Made by a program: the position numbers and the translations under genes. Below, piece after piece: positions 1 to 8,556 of a stretch of 64,000 nt of DNA. This stretch comes from Rhizobium sp. Root1220 (GTDB taxonomy: Bacteria > Pseudomonadota > Alphaproteobacteria > Rhizobiales > Rhizobiaceae). The notes under the pieces were generated by a model, which searched no databases, was not told the DNA's origin, and saw nothing but the letters and a program-made list of their open reading frames with translations. The stretch is taken from contig NZ_LMDG01000005.1 in the NCBI RefSeq assembly GCF_001426265.1, forward strand, positions 29,949 through 93,948, in the 5' to 3' direction. The number at the start of each line of letters is the position of its first letter. The first letter of the stretch is position 1.

Positions 1-27
1 CAGTTTAGGAGCATAGTCCATGATTTG

Positions 28-52
28 GTGTCCACCTATTTTTGGTGGACAC
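28..52. repeat. Perfect 9-bp inverted repeat with 7-nt loop
   Basis: GTGTCCACC and GGTGGACAC flank the loop TATTTTT. The hairpin lies at the window edge, next to the relic of a hydrolase gene. It could be a terminator or the end of an insertion sequence; no gene next to it settles this. Confidence 0.5.
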
Positions 53-207
53 TTCATGCATCAGAGCACTGCGCCTCAGAAGGCGCATAGAAATTCGCGT
101 TTACGCTTGAACCACCAAGCCAAAGCGGCTTAAATCAACCCGCAAACCGAGCCGGAAACTCCACTCTTCCAGAGCCCAAAAAGCTCAAATCATTCGACGA
201 CGGACAG

Positions 208-321
208 ACTTTCGCCGAGCGTGGCTGGTTTGCCACCAGCGTCTGCCGGATACCAAACGGTCACCGCAAGTTCAGTGCCTCGCTCTTTGGATGGCGCTGT
301 GGTCTGCCGCACGCCGACAGG
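208..321 (-). pseudogene. Fragment of a predicted dienelactone hydrolase (alpha/beta hydrolase)
   Basis: About 38 codons read PVGVRQ...KERGTELAVTVWYPA...GGKPATLGES, which resembles the conserved segment just after the signal peptide of exported dienelactone-hydrolase-like proteins (COG4188 type). Upstream the frame runs into unrelated residues that begin at the tniQ1 stop codon. Downstream it ends in a stop after five more codons, at about position 190. The catalytic nucleophile elbow and the rest of the roughly 330-residue protein are missing. I infer a relic left by rearrangement beside the transposon core. Family assignment is from remembered motif similarity only. Confidence 0.55.
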
Positions 322-401
322 TGAAAACTTGTTCGTTGTCTTGCTCAAATCGGCTCCACTCTCCCAGAAGTTGGAGCCTCCGGCAAACCCGGTGCGGTTC
401 A

Positions 402-2426
402 CTATTGCGTCCGAGAACGAGCCTTCCGTCGCAAGTACGGAACCAGGAAAGAGACCAACTCGTCGCGCGACCGAACCTCACAATTTTTGAAGATCGCCCT
501 TTCGGCATTCTTGACCCTAGCAAGCGGCACACCCATTGAAGCTGCTATCTCTCGCGAGCGCCAACCCGCATTTAATAGATAAGCAACCTTCGCCTGATGA
601 GGGCTAAGTTTGATCTGGTTTCGCTTGAGTAGCTTCTCCTTGAGGCCGCTGATAGCGTCTATGTCCAGCTCCGATGTTCGTGCTCGCTTCTCTCGGTAGT
701 AACGCTCAACCGCACGTCTGCTGCGGAAGTGGACGGCAGGATGACGCGGCAAGATTCCGGCTCGGTTCAGCGCAATGCCCTCATATTTCAAATTCAGCTT
801 CTCTCCACTGGCTAGCCTGCCCAATACGATCTCTTTGATGGTGATGTTTTCTCGACGGAAACGCTGAAGCTCCGCTAAAGTCGCAGTACGAGACAAGGCC
901 CCTATCTGCATCGTGGTGGCCACGCAACTGGAGTGACAATTGAGATAAAAGGCTCGCTCCTCAACTGTCAGTCCGATGTGCTCTGCGTCTCGGCCCGGCC
1001 TTAAGGTTTTGAGTTGGCCGGACCAGGATTGGAAATCATCCACGAAAAGCCGGTCGATATAGGCATCCTCTCCTTTAATTCGGGTGGCACTCAATTTACC
1101 GTCCCGCAATGCGGCCATGACTTCAGGCCAAGGATCGCCCTTTCCGTGGAAATAGAGGTGAACGGCGTCGCGGAGAGACATCCGCACTTCCGCCGTCCGG
1201 CAAAGCGGTAGGTCCTCAAACATCCCGATGAGAGGGATGCCCTTATTGCTGAGTCCCGCAAAGTGTGGGTCCGGGCATAGAAAACCATTCCTGAGATAGC
1301 ACCCAAGGAGCGCAGGCACCGGTAGGCCCGAAATTGCCGATTCCTCAAGGATTGCTTCGCTCATTCGCGCTACCTTGTTCAGATGTTCGAGCGGCAGTGG
1401 AACGGCTCTAAGCCTCCCACGGGAGTGCTCTGAAATGGTCGTCGCCAACGAGCCTTTAAGAGCATCCGCCACAACAACCTTGATCTCCGCGCTGAAGAAT
1501 GAGTCTTGAAGCACCTGACGAATTGGATGCCAGAGCGGCCCGCCAGCTTTACGACGAAAGAACCAGTTGTTCCGAAGGCGTTCTCCAACCTCGTAAAAGC
1601 CATCAGGCCAATTCGATAAAGCTCGCCCGGCGTCGCCCAGAGCTTGAGGGGTCACAGGCCCGCCCTTGTGTGGTCTTGCGGTGTCCGGCGGACTGCTTTC
1701 CTGATCGATAAGCCTTCCAACTTCGACCGCAAGTTCGAATACCTCGCCCCGGCCGAGAGCTTGAAGCTCAGGATGAAGGGCCCTGAGCGCCGCCGCCGGA
1801 ACCTCGGGATCGATCAGGTCGGTGACATACCGCAAATTCGAAGCGAGACCGGCGCTCACCTTCGGCTGTGGGAAATCGCGAAAGTCGGTCTTGCTCACGT
1901 GCGGGTTTTCGGGGTCAACACAATTCTCGCAGAAGCAAATTCCGAGCGTCCGCTGCCAGCCGATCTTCTGTTTGCACACCGGGCATTCGTCCAGCAACAT
2001 TTCTAACGTCTGCGGATCAAATGTCAGCGGCGCAAGGTGCCATATGGCTTTTTGATACGGCGCTTTCTTGAAGCTTGACGGAGACACCCTCCTGCTCCGG
2101 ATCAAATGCTTGCGCCTTATCTGCCGATCAAAAAAATTGATGGTGTTGTTTCGCTCGCCATACCATAGCGGCGCAATCTCCGCCTCATCCTGGCCCAGAA
2201 CACTGGCCACAAGGGACAGGTTCGGCGCATTGAACGACGTAATCCAAGGTGCGATTGTTTGCTGGTGGGCGTTGTTGCCCCACAACATCCCGACTTCGAA
2301 AACTCTCAGGAAGCCGTTCTCGCTGCAAGCCCGCAACAGAAGGTCGCTGAGACCCTCTCCGGGCTTTGGTGCTGTTGGGAAGACGAGCGGGCGACCCGCC
2401 CAATGATCGTAGACACGATAGGGCAT
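402..2426 (-). CDS. tniQ: TniQ/TnsD-family target-selection protein (copy 1)
   Basis: A 674-residue TniQ-family protein, the class that recruits the TnsC ATPase and transposase to a chosen target in Tn7-like elements. The N-terminal part carries a likely zinc site, CPVC at about residue 149 and CFCENC about 18 residues later. The C-terminal 75 residues look like a helix-turn-helix (REIAASMGVPLARVKNAERA), suiting a TnsD-like DNA-binding role. The ATG at 2426 is preferred because AAGAAGG lies 8 nt upstream; a TTG two codons earlier is possible. It is last in the transposition operon, 55 bp after tniQ2. The target is unknown; which of the two TniQ proteins serves which target cannot be told from sequence. 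Confidence 0.85.
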   Translation of the reverse strand: MPYRVYDHWAGRPLVFPTAPKPGEGLSDLLLRACSENGFLRVFEVGMLWGNNAHQQTIAPWITSFNAPNLSLVASVLGQDEAEIAPLWYGERNNTINFFDRQIRRKHLIRSRRVSPSSFKKAPYQKAIWHLAPLTFDPQTLEMLLDECPVCKQKIGWQRTLGICFCENCVDPENPHVSKTDFRDFPQPKVSAGLASNLRYVTDLIDPEVPAAALRALHPELQALGRGEVFELAVEVGRLIDQESSPPDTARPHKGGPVTPQALGDAGRALSNWPDGFYEVGERLRNNWFFRRKAGGPLWHPIRQVLQDSFFSAEIKVVVADALKGSLATTISEHSRGRLRAVPLPLEHLNKVARMSEAILEESAISGLPVPALLGCYLRNGFLCPDPHFAGLSNKGIPLIGMFEDLPLCRTAEVRMSLRDAVHLYFHGKGDPWPEVMAALRDGKLSATRIKGEDAYIDRLFVDDFQSWSGQLKTLRPGRDAEHIGLTVEERAFYLNCHSSCVATTMQIGALSRTATLAELQRFRRENITIKEIVLGRLASGEKLNLKYEGIALNRAGILPRHPAVHFRSRRAVERYYREKRARTSELDIDAISGLKEKLLKRNQIKLSPHQAKVAYLLNAGWRSREIAASMGVPLARVKNAERAIFKNCEVRSRDELVSFLVPYLRRKARSRTQ

Positions 2427-2481
2427 TGGCAAAGCCTTCTTTAGATTGGTCCAAAGGTGATTAGTACGTCCGATGGCAGGG

Positions 2482-4344
2482 CTATGCGCAGCCCGCCAGT
2501 TTCGGAAGCCTTGGCAGCGGCATGAGCTTGGCTAGGAACAAGTAAACATCTGAGCGCCGCCAAATGGAGAAGCTTTCAGCCAGGACGCGCTCGGCCTTTG
2601 AACGATGGAGCGCTCGAAATTGTACGGTGATGGCAGCGCCGTTGATCTTCAAGAGGTCTTTGATCTCGAAACTGAACATCCAGTCCGCCCGAATGCGATT
2701 GATGGCTGCCACCGTTGGGATTTCGGGTATCACACGCTGGCGGATCGCATCCGTTATTATCTTCCGGCCGATACCCATCGTGCGGGCCGCCTCGTCGTGT
2801 GTCGTGCCCACGCATTGGAATCGGGATTGCAATCGGGTCGCCAGCACGCGCTCAAGCCCGTCGTAGTCGCGCGTCCTCAGCTCGCCGAAAATGCCTGGTC
2901 CCGCCTTTGGCCCCCTCCAGACCGCCAATCGACGGTCACATATCGCGTGAACGATTTCAGGCCACGGTAGATCGCTTCGTCCCGATAGCAGAGAGGCAGC
3001 CCGAACGATTGGCAAGCCATGTTCCTGCGAGCGCCGAACCTTCCACAACGCGCCGACGTGCTCCCAAGCGTCACCAACCAGTGACAAATAGGTGAGCTGT
3101 CCAAGGTCCAGCTCCATTGAAGGCAGCACACCGCTTTCATATAATTGGAGAAGCTCAAATGTTGGAACGCCAAGCTGATCCGCGAGCTGACGGTGCCTCT
3201 TGTTGTCCCGAATAATGATTGCCAACGTCTGTACGTCATCTGGCGCAGATGTGATCCGATGGGCGGCTTGATCAACGGCCTTCCGAAGGTTCGTTTCGAG
3301 TTTGATCAGCTCGCTACGAGTTGCTCTAGCTGAAACAGTCCCCACCGGGATATGCAGGTTAAACCGAAGGGAAAAGACCTCCTTCCGCCTCGCCTCACAA
3401 ACCATGTCGCCAACCAGCCTGCGCAAATTGGCATCGAGCGTTGGATCACTGCGAAGGCGGTTTAACGGTCGAAAGGCAGCTGGACCGGCCTGCTCCGACG
3501 TGGTGATGTTGGCCGGGGTCCCTTCCAGCAGGCGCTCAAAGCCTGCAGGCCAACTCAAGATGGAGCGCCCGGCGTTCTCTAGTGCTGCTGGCGTAATACC
3601 TTTGGCCGGATCGTCGCCATTGCAAGCAGCGGCAATTTTGATGGCAAACTGGAACAGTTGTCCTCTTGATGTCGAAGCAAAAATGGCTGGCAAGTCATAG
3701 GTCGACCGACGTTCGGCGAAGGCAGGATCAACTTGATCGGTGATGAAATTGACCGCTTCCTCGTCAGAAAACTCCAGAACTTCCTGGCAGTAATCCGACA
3801 GATTGCACTTTCGCCCCATTGAAGCGCACACGTCGCAGAGAGCGACATCCTCGGCCCAGCCCCATCCCAACTTGAGCTGACATGTAGGGCATTGATCCAG
3901 TAAGCGCTCGCGCGTGCCAACATCAAATGTCAGCGGGCGTAGCGACCACATCGAGTTGAGCACGGATTCCTGCCGGAGACGGCGCGGTGAAACGCGTCTG
4001 TACGGACTGATATAGGCACGGCGAACGTTGCAGCCATGGAAAGTCACCCAGTCCCGGCTTCCATACAAAGGCCTCGCATTGTCCCTATAGTTGTCGACCG
4101 CTTCAGCAGAAACCCCCAATACTCTTCGGAACCTGGAGATATCACTGATGAAGTCCGGAGACGTCAACGAAGACAATTTCGTCCGGGGACCGTGCCCGGT
4201 GAATTCCATCACCGCCTGTGTTCTGCGGAAGCCGTTCTCTGCAGCCGCTCGGAAAGCAACCTCCCGAGGACCTTCCGCTGTATGATGACCTGCCGCAAGC
4301 GGCAGGTCATCATCTATCAAAGCATACGGGCCATTATGCAGCAT
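2482..4344 (-). CDS. tniQ: TniQ/TnsD-family target-selection protein (copy 2)
   Basis: A second, divergent TniQ-family protein of about 620 residues. It has the same order of motifs as copy 1: an N-terminal segment with LLDQCPTC followed by CDVC, a probable zinc knuckle, then a long helical C-terminal part. I chose the ATG at 4344 because GAGGAA lies 7 nt before it; it overlaps the end of tnsC by 11 bp, suggesting translational coupling. Upstream ATGs at 4359 and 4407 would give longer overlaps. Codons 11-21 hold a perfect 15-bp inverted repeat (4282-4313). Two TniQ proteins in one element usually mean two target pathways in Tn7-like transposons; that is inference here. Confidence 0.85.
   Translation of the reverse strand: MLHNGPYALIDDDLPLAAGHHTAEGPREVAFRAAAENGFRRTQAVMEFTGHGPRTKLSSLTSPDFISDISRFRRVLGVSAEAVDNYRDNARPLYGSRDWVTFHGCNVRRAYISPYRRVSPRRLRQESVLNSMWSLRPLTFDVGTRERLLDQCPTCQLKLGWGWAEDVALCDVCASMGRKCNLSDYCQEVLEFSDEEAVNFITDQVDPAFAERRSTYDLPAIFASTSRGQLFQFAIKIAAACNGDDPAKGITPAALENAGRSILSWPAGFERLLEGTPANITTSEQAGPAAFRPLNRLRSDPTLDANLRRLVGDMVCEARRKEVFSLRFNLHIPVGTVSARATRSELIKLETNLRKAVDQAAHRITSAPDDVQTLAIIIRDNKRHRQLADQLGVPTFELLQLYESGVLPSMELDLGQLTYLSLVGDAWEHVGALWKVRRSQEHGLPIVRAASLLSGRSDLPWPEIVHAICDRRLAVWRGPKAGPGIFGELRTRDYDGLERVLATRLQSRFQCVGTTHDEAARTMGIGRKIITDAIRQRVIPEIPTVAAINRIRADWMFSFEIKDLLKINGAAITVQFRALHRSKAERVLAESFSIWRRSDVYLFLAKLMPLPRLPKLAGCA
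4282..4313 (-). repeat. Perfect 15-bp hairpin inside the 5' end of tniQ2
   Basis: ATGATGACCTGCCGC is followed after two bases by its exact reverse complement. In the transcript this gives a 15-bp stem starting 31 nt downstream of the proposed tniQ2 start codon. It encodes DDLPLAAGHH in frame, so it is coding sequence under a second constraint, or coincidence. A possible role is limiting translation or transcription into the two tniQ genes. Confidence 0.75.
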
Positions 4345-5308
4345 TTTGCAGTTCCTCATCGAGGAAGGGATTTCGTGTAATGAGGCCGTTGCCAATGCTG
4401 AACTCATCGCAACCCAGCACCAGGTGACGACGCTCGACGATGGTTGCCCCCTCGTCCAATGCGTAACCCGCAGCTGCTTCGATCAGTCTCGACACCCTAC
4501 CAAGATAGCCGCCCGTCGCCTCGAACAGGCACGGGACAATATCGCCAGCCAGAAAATTGCTGCGTTTCTGGAACAGCCCGTGTTCTGCAAGCTTCACTCC
4601 TATCAGACCGCAATAGTCCTCAAAGATTTTGCGATCCTCAGCAAGTTTGAAGTCAAGCTTCCTGTAGGGGATTTTCCTGCACCCACGAAAACCGATTTGG
4701 TGCTCGTTCATAAGCCTCTTTTCCGCTTCATCCGTGCCAACAAAGACCACCGGAAAGCCGCTGAGGAGGAAATCTTTCAGGCTGTTGTGCACGCGACCCG
4801 CCTCCAGCCGCGCAAAGGAAACCGGAGCCCCTATCCGCAGATGTTGTGTCTCGTCAAAGATCAGCAGTTCCGTCTTGAACCGGCGGATGTAGTTGTAAAC
4901 CCGGTAGGCAAGGTCCCCGATGTTACCCCGCTCCGGTCGGGGATCGCCGTAGGCTCGTAAAATGTCACCGTAGAAGGATTTCAGCGTTGATCCAGTCAAC
5001 GAGATGTACACGACGACCCTTTGGGCCTCCATCACCTCTATTCGGGGCACTGATCTGTCGAAGAGGCCGGTGTCGTAGCAGTAGTCGACCACTTGGTTTT
5101 CCAAGTAGGAAGCAACCGTCACGCTTTTTCCCGCCTGAGATTCTCCAAACAGGCCAAAGCAATTCGCCTCGACGTCTATGCCGGTTTCAATCATCTTCCG
5201 ACGAAGTTGCCGAAGCTTGTCGAACTCCTTGTGCGCTCCCAACAACAGCGGGTGATAGATGCGCATCCTGCGGAATTCATAGGCCAAATCACCGTGATGA
5301 ATAGTCAT
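4334..5308 (-). CDS. tnsC: TnsC/TniB-family AAA+ transposition ATPase
   Basis: A 324-residue AAA+ ATPase. Walker A is GESQAGKS at about residues 54-61 and Walker B is LLIFDETQHL at about 149-158. The size and the place between transposase and TniQ genes match TnsC/TniB, which polymerises on target DNA and activates the transposase. Its ATG overlaps the tnsB stop codon in an ATGA junction (5305-5308), so it is probably translationally coupled. It overlaps tniQ2 by 11 bp at its 3' end. All motifs needed for ATP binding and hydrolysis are visible, so the gene looks intact. Confidence 0.9.
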   Translation of the reverse strand: MTIHHGDLAYEFRRMRIYHPLLLGAHKEFDKLRQLRRKMIETGIDVEANCFGLFGESQAGKSVTVASYLENQVVDYCYDTGLFDRSVPRIEVMEAQRVVVYISLTGSTLKSFYGDILRAYGDPRPERGNIGDLAYRVYNYIRRFKTELLIFDETQHLRIGAPVSFARLEAGRVHNSLKDFLLSGFPVVFVGTDEAEKRLMNEHQIGFRGCRKIPYRKLDFKLAEDRKIFEDYCGLIGVKLAEHGLFQKRSNFLAGDIVPCLFEATGGYLGRVSRLIEAAAGYALDEGATIVERRHLVLGCDEFSIGNGLITRNPFLDEELQNAA

Positions 5309-7086
5309 GCTATCTCTCCTATGTTGAGCTGTGAAAGCCGCTGAAGTTGATCGAGCCGAGCTTCGCTGGTTTCGATGTCAATGATGGGTTTCGTGGACGC
5401 TGACGCTGGGAGCGATGGCTTCAAGCGCGTGGCTGTGCCATCGATGGTCGTTGGTTTCTTCGGTCTTGGACCATGCTTTTTGGATGAGCTGCGCCCCTTT
5501 GGCGCTTCCCAAACGTCGTCACGCTCGACAAAGGCCGCATCCCGTGGGATGTCCACACCCTTCATGCCGGAGATCGACGAGGCGACTGAGCACTCCTCCA
5601 CCTCTATGAGGAGCTGATGCTCCATTACCGCCCGGCCACCTTCGACCAGTCGGGCCGTGGCCTTGCCGTCACCATGGCTCTGCGTAGCAAGCATTTCCTC
5701 CAACTTGAGTTGGAAATCGCGCTGGGCTCCAGCACGCTCCTCCCGCGAATGAAACTCTTCGTTGGCTTGCTGGTTTTCCTTCTTTGCTGCCTTCGCCCAA
5801 GCGAAGGAAACGGCCGTATTGGAATATGCCTCGTCACGGTTCGGCAGACGAACAACTTGCCTTGTATGCAGATCAATGACGTAGATATGAGAGCAGTCCG
5901 CTGGATCGCGGAAAGTGTGAACCTCGATAGACCGAGTCTGGTCCTTTCCGCGTCGTTGACGGCTGGCTCTCTGAAAACGGGCCATGTGATCCATCAGCGT
6001 GCTGGTGATGTAAGGATCATGGAAGACATGCCCCTCCAGCCGGATGCCTTCGGCTGTAAGAACCGCCTTCTTGTACTGCCCCATGAGGGCGTGCATCGTT
6101 CGCGCATCATCAACGGTGCCGCGCCCAAACTCTTTCAGCCCAAGCCCCCATTTGCGAGCCGGAGGCATCTCAATCCCTGCATGGACGTTGAGGTGGTATC
6201 TGGTGACAATGCGGTGATCGAGCAGCTCGGTCACGTCCGAGAGCGTCAGGCTTGCAAACTTGCGGGGGTCCGGGTCACCGTCGAGAATCTCCAACGGAAT
6301 ACCACCGGGAAGACCTCGCAGAGTCTCGTTGGTGGTGCTTATATACCGCTCGACCCATGCCTTGTATTCAGGCGTTGCTCGCGGCGCATATTCCACCTCG
6401 ATGCCCAGCGCTTCCAAAACCATCTGCATGCTGACCATGACGTTCTCAAGCGCGTTGTCGAGAATTACGCCTGTCATGAAACCGAAGCCGTCTGTTGCTC
6501 CTTTCGACTCCCCGAAGCGCTCAATCAGTTCGGCCTTTGGTGTAGTGACGCGCTTAATGCATTCCATCACAGTGCGGACACTGGGCGGGTCAAAACTCAG
6601 GAAATGCCCCAGGTCCATGCGGCTGTAAAGGTCAATAGCCGTCACCAGCCAAGGCCGCTTGACCGACAGGATGCGACGGTTGCCATCCGCATCGACGATA
6701 TCACTTAGAATGATTAGCCAGATATCGGCTTCCGTGTGGTCGATGATCACCCATTCGAGCGGCCGAATGGCTACCAGGCTTTGTCCGCGACCGCCAAGTT
6801 GGCGATGGGCTATGCGCAGGCCGAACTTCAACGCAATAGTCGCATGTGAACGCGCGGCGTGTATCCAGTTGGCCAACGTGCCGTGGACCGGTGGCTCCAG
6901 ATCGATCTCAGCAGGATCAGCACGCTCGTCACGGGTCTTGTAGAAACAACCGTCAAACCATTCGACAGCGTCGATGATGTGTCGTTCCTCGTTGATCCAG
7001 TAGCGCCGGACCATCCGGTCGCCGAGATCATAGACCCACTGCGGCCACTTGTTTCGATTTTTGTGTTTACCCGTTTGAGCGATCAA
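5305..7086 (-). CDS. tnsB: TnsB transposase, catalytic and C-terminal part (second of two overlapping frames)
   Basis: A 593-residue DDE integrase-type protein. The triad is visible: D116 in VIIDHTEAD, D in GVILDNALE, and E in TPEYKAWVE. Ahead of the catalytic core is a helix-turn-helix-like segment (PPVHGTLANWIHAA); a basic C-terminal tail follows, where TnsB contacts TnsC. The only start in frame is a TTG at 7086 that overlaps the stop of the preceding frame as TTGA. The residues the same frame would encode just upstream (AGISLAALIAQ) read like a natural continuation of the preceding protein. So this may be half of a frameshifted or programmed-frameshift tnsB, or a true two-gene transposase. 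Confidence 0.85.
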   Translation of the reverse strand: MIAQTGKHKNRNKWPQWVYDLGDRMVRRYWINEERHIIDAVEWFDGCFYKTRDERADPAEIDLEPPVHGTLANWIHAARSHATIALKFGLRIAHRQLGGRGQSLVAIRPLEWVIIDHTEADIWLIILSDIVDADGNRRILSVKRPWLVTAIDLYSRMDLGHFLSFDPPSVRTVMECIKRVTTPKAELIERFGESKGATDGFGFMTGVILDNALENVMVSMQMVLEALGIEVEYAPRATPEYKAWVERYISTTNETLRGLPGGIPLEILDGDPDPRKFASLTLSDVTELLDHRIVTRYHLNVHAGIEMPPARKWGLGLKEFGRGTVDDARTMHALMGQYKKAVLTAEGIRLEGHVFHDPYITSTLMDHMARFQRASRQRRGKDQTRSIEVHTFRDPADCSHIYVIDLHTRQVVRLPNRDEAYSNTAVSFAWAKAAKKENQQANEEFHSREERAGAQRDFQLKLEEMLATQSHGDGKATARLVEGGRAVMEHQLLIEVEECSVASSISGMKGVDIPRDAAFVERDDVWEAPKGRSSSKKHGPRPKKPTTIDGTATRLKPSLPASASTKPIIDIETSEARLDQLQRLSQLNIGEIA

Positions 7087-7592
7087 CGCAGCCAGAGAAA
7101 TGCCAGCGCTCGGTCCATCGCGCGGGTAAGACTGCTCGGTGACGGTAGCCAGTCACCATACCCAGCCTTTAGCGCATCCGGATAATGCGACCCCAGCCAA
7201 TTTTTCAGGCTGAGGCACCCCGTACCCGGCCGCTCCTTCCTGAAGCGCTTGATATAGAAGATTAGAGTCGCGCCGCGCACAAGCTTGTTGTTTTGCGTCT
7301 TCCATTGGGTCAGCTCCTTGATCGTGACCTTTGAACCTTCGGGCTTCTGAAAGCCGAGAAGGTCTTTGGCGTCCATCAAGGTCAACTCTTTGCCGTCTCT
7401 CGTGGTTCGGATGATGTCCCCACGGGCTTGGGCTAGCGCAAAGTCGATGCGCTCCAGTTCGGCCACTTCGTCATCGACGAGATTTCTGAGCTTGATCGGC
7501 TCGTACTCCGAGGCGACGTCAGCGGTGAACTCGCCGCTCAATCCATCTAGCAGCAGAATAAATTGATCGCCGGGTGCCACGTCCAGTATCAT
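7083..7592 (-). CDS. N-terminal DNA-binding part of TnsB encoded as a separate frame
   Basis: A 169-residue protein that resembles the N-terminal end-binding region of TnsB/TniA transposases: a helical segment around residues 90-115, then a helix-turn-helix ending in LPSPSSLTRAMDRA, the P-S-x-x-T type motif typical of this region. It contains no catalytic residues. Its ATG overlaps the tnsA stop as ATGA (7589-7592) and its TGA overlaps the TTG start of the catalytic frame. A -1 shift near its last ten codons would fuse it to the catalytic protein. It may instead be an independent helper protein, but its place and end-to-end fit argue for part of TnsB. Confidence 0.7.
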   Translation of the reverse strand: MILDVAPGDQFILLLDGLSGEFTADVASEYEPIKLRNLVDDEVAELERIDFALAQARGDIIRTTRDGKELTLMDAKDLLGFQKPEGSKVTIKELTQWKTQNNKLVRGATLIFYIKRFRKERPGTGCLSLKNWLGSHYPDALKAGYGDWLPSPSSLTRAMDRALAFLWLR

Positions 7593-8410
7593 CGGGTACC
7601 CTCCATCAACCAAACTCGGACGAACGATTTCAGGCCCTTGCCGAGATCGATAGAGACGAACTGGCGGCAATGCAGCGCATGAAGTTTGGCCTTGCCCATA
7701 GGGCCAGAACCCAAAGCGTTTGTGGCCTTCTGGTAGCTGATCCACTCCCTGCCAGCGAAGGCCGAGACACAGTTCGCATAATCGGCAGGACTAAGCGCTG
7801 TCGATTGATCCGCCAGCATCATACGGGCTGTCAGGAGATGCAGCTTCTTGCTCAAGTGCGGCGAGCGCCTGAGGGTCAAGAACGTGATGCCCACCTGCTT
7901 GTAAACCAACTTGGCAAACTTGAGCTTGCGTTTGTAGGCATCGTCCTTGTCACGCGGGTCTTTGTCGTTCTTCAGCTCAAGAATGAGGATCGATGCTCGT
8001 TCAGTTGGTACCATTTCGGTCGCCGGACTGCTCGCGACCTGGCTGAACACTTGCCCCCGCTTCAGGTCGCGCAGGAATGACGGATGCACCTTTAGCATGA
8101 GGTCAGGTATGTACTTCATCACACGTTCCCCGGGCAATTCCATCTCAAGACGATGGGGCTGAGCCATTAGGGACACAACCCTGGATGACAGGTTTGCGAG
8201 TTGTAACGCGGGCTTCTCGCACGACCGAGAATCCCAGGGCATAGCCCGGAAACCTCCCTTCCTGAGGACCAGGAACCCGGTCGGCCTGTCATGTCGTCCG
8301 TTGATAATGCGCCGGATCGGTCCGCCATCGTCCGCCCACACTATGCGGGCTCTTAACTTCCACTGCTCCAAGATAGGTCTCCTTGAAAAACATGGGCAAT
8401 AAAACTCCAT
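7589..8410 (-). CDS. tnsA: TnsA-like endonuclease of a Tn7-like transposon
   Basis: About 273 residues. The N-terminal half shows the restriction-like nuclease signature of TnsA: a Glu in CEKPALQL, Asp in KYIPDLML, and the E-x-K in LILELKNDKD (Tn7 TnsA has Q-x-K there). TnsA cuts the 5' ends of the element so that transposition is cut-and-paste. The C-terminal half, with basic and aromatic residues, would be the TnsC-contacting domain. The ATG at 8410 is preferred over a TTG at 8443; neither has a strong ribosome site. It is the first gene of the operon, so the operon promoter and probably TnsB-binding sites should lie in 8411-8556. Confidence 0.8.
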   Translation of the reverse strand: MEFYCPCFSRRPILEQWKLRARIVWADDGGPIRRIINGRHDRPTGFLVLRKGGFRAMPWDSRSCEKPALQLANLSSRVVSLMAQPHRLEMELPGERVMKYIPDLMLKVHPSFLRDLKRGQVFSQVASSPATEMVPTERASILILELKNDKDPRDKDDAYKRKLKFAKLVYKQVGITFLTLRRSPHLSKKLHLLTARMMLADQSTALSPADYANCVSAFAGREWISYQKATNALGSGPMGKAKLHALHCRQFVSIDLGKGLKSFVRVWLMEGTR

Positions 8411-8556
8411 TCCGAGCCCCGCTATCGACGGCTCAGATGACAAACCGCTAAGACACTGGTACGCTTGAATTGATTGAGTGGTTACTCACACAAACACCAC
8501 CCAAACATCATTTAAAGACATGTAATGCGATTCTTTACAGCTGAAAAGGGTTCAAC
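8411..8556. promoter_or_regulatory. Divergent intergenic region between tnsA and the winged-helix gene
   Basis: This AT-richer gap must hold the promoters of the transposition operon (leftward) and of the gene at 8557 (rightward). In Tn7 the right end and its TnsB sites overlap the tnsA promoter. I see TACGCTTGAA at 8460-8469 and again at 102-111 in the same orientation, but no clear 20-22 bp repeat array. No end can be assigned with confidence. Confidence 0.35.

Noticed and set aside
5617..6708. 363-codon open frame opposite tnsB
   Set aside because: The minus strand carries the DDE transposase; the plus frame has no recognisable motif.
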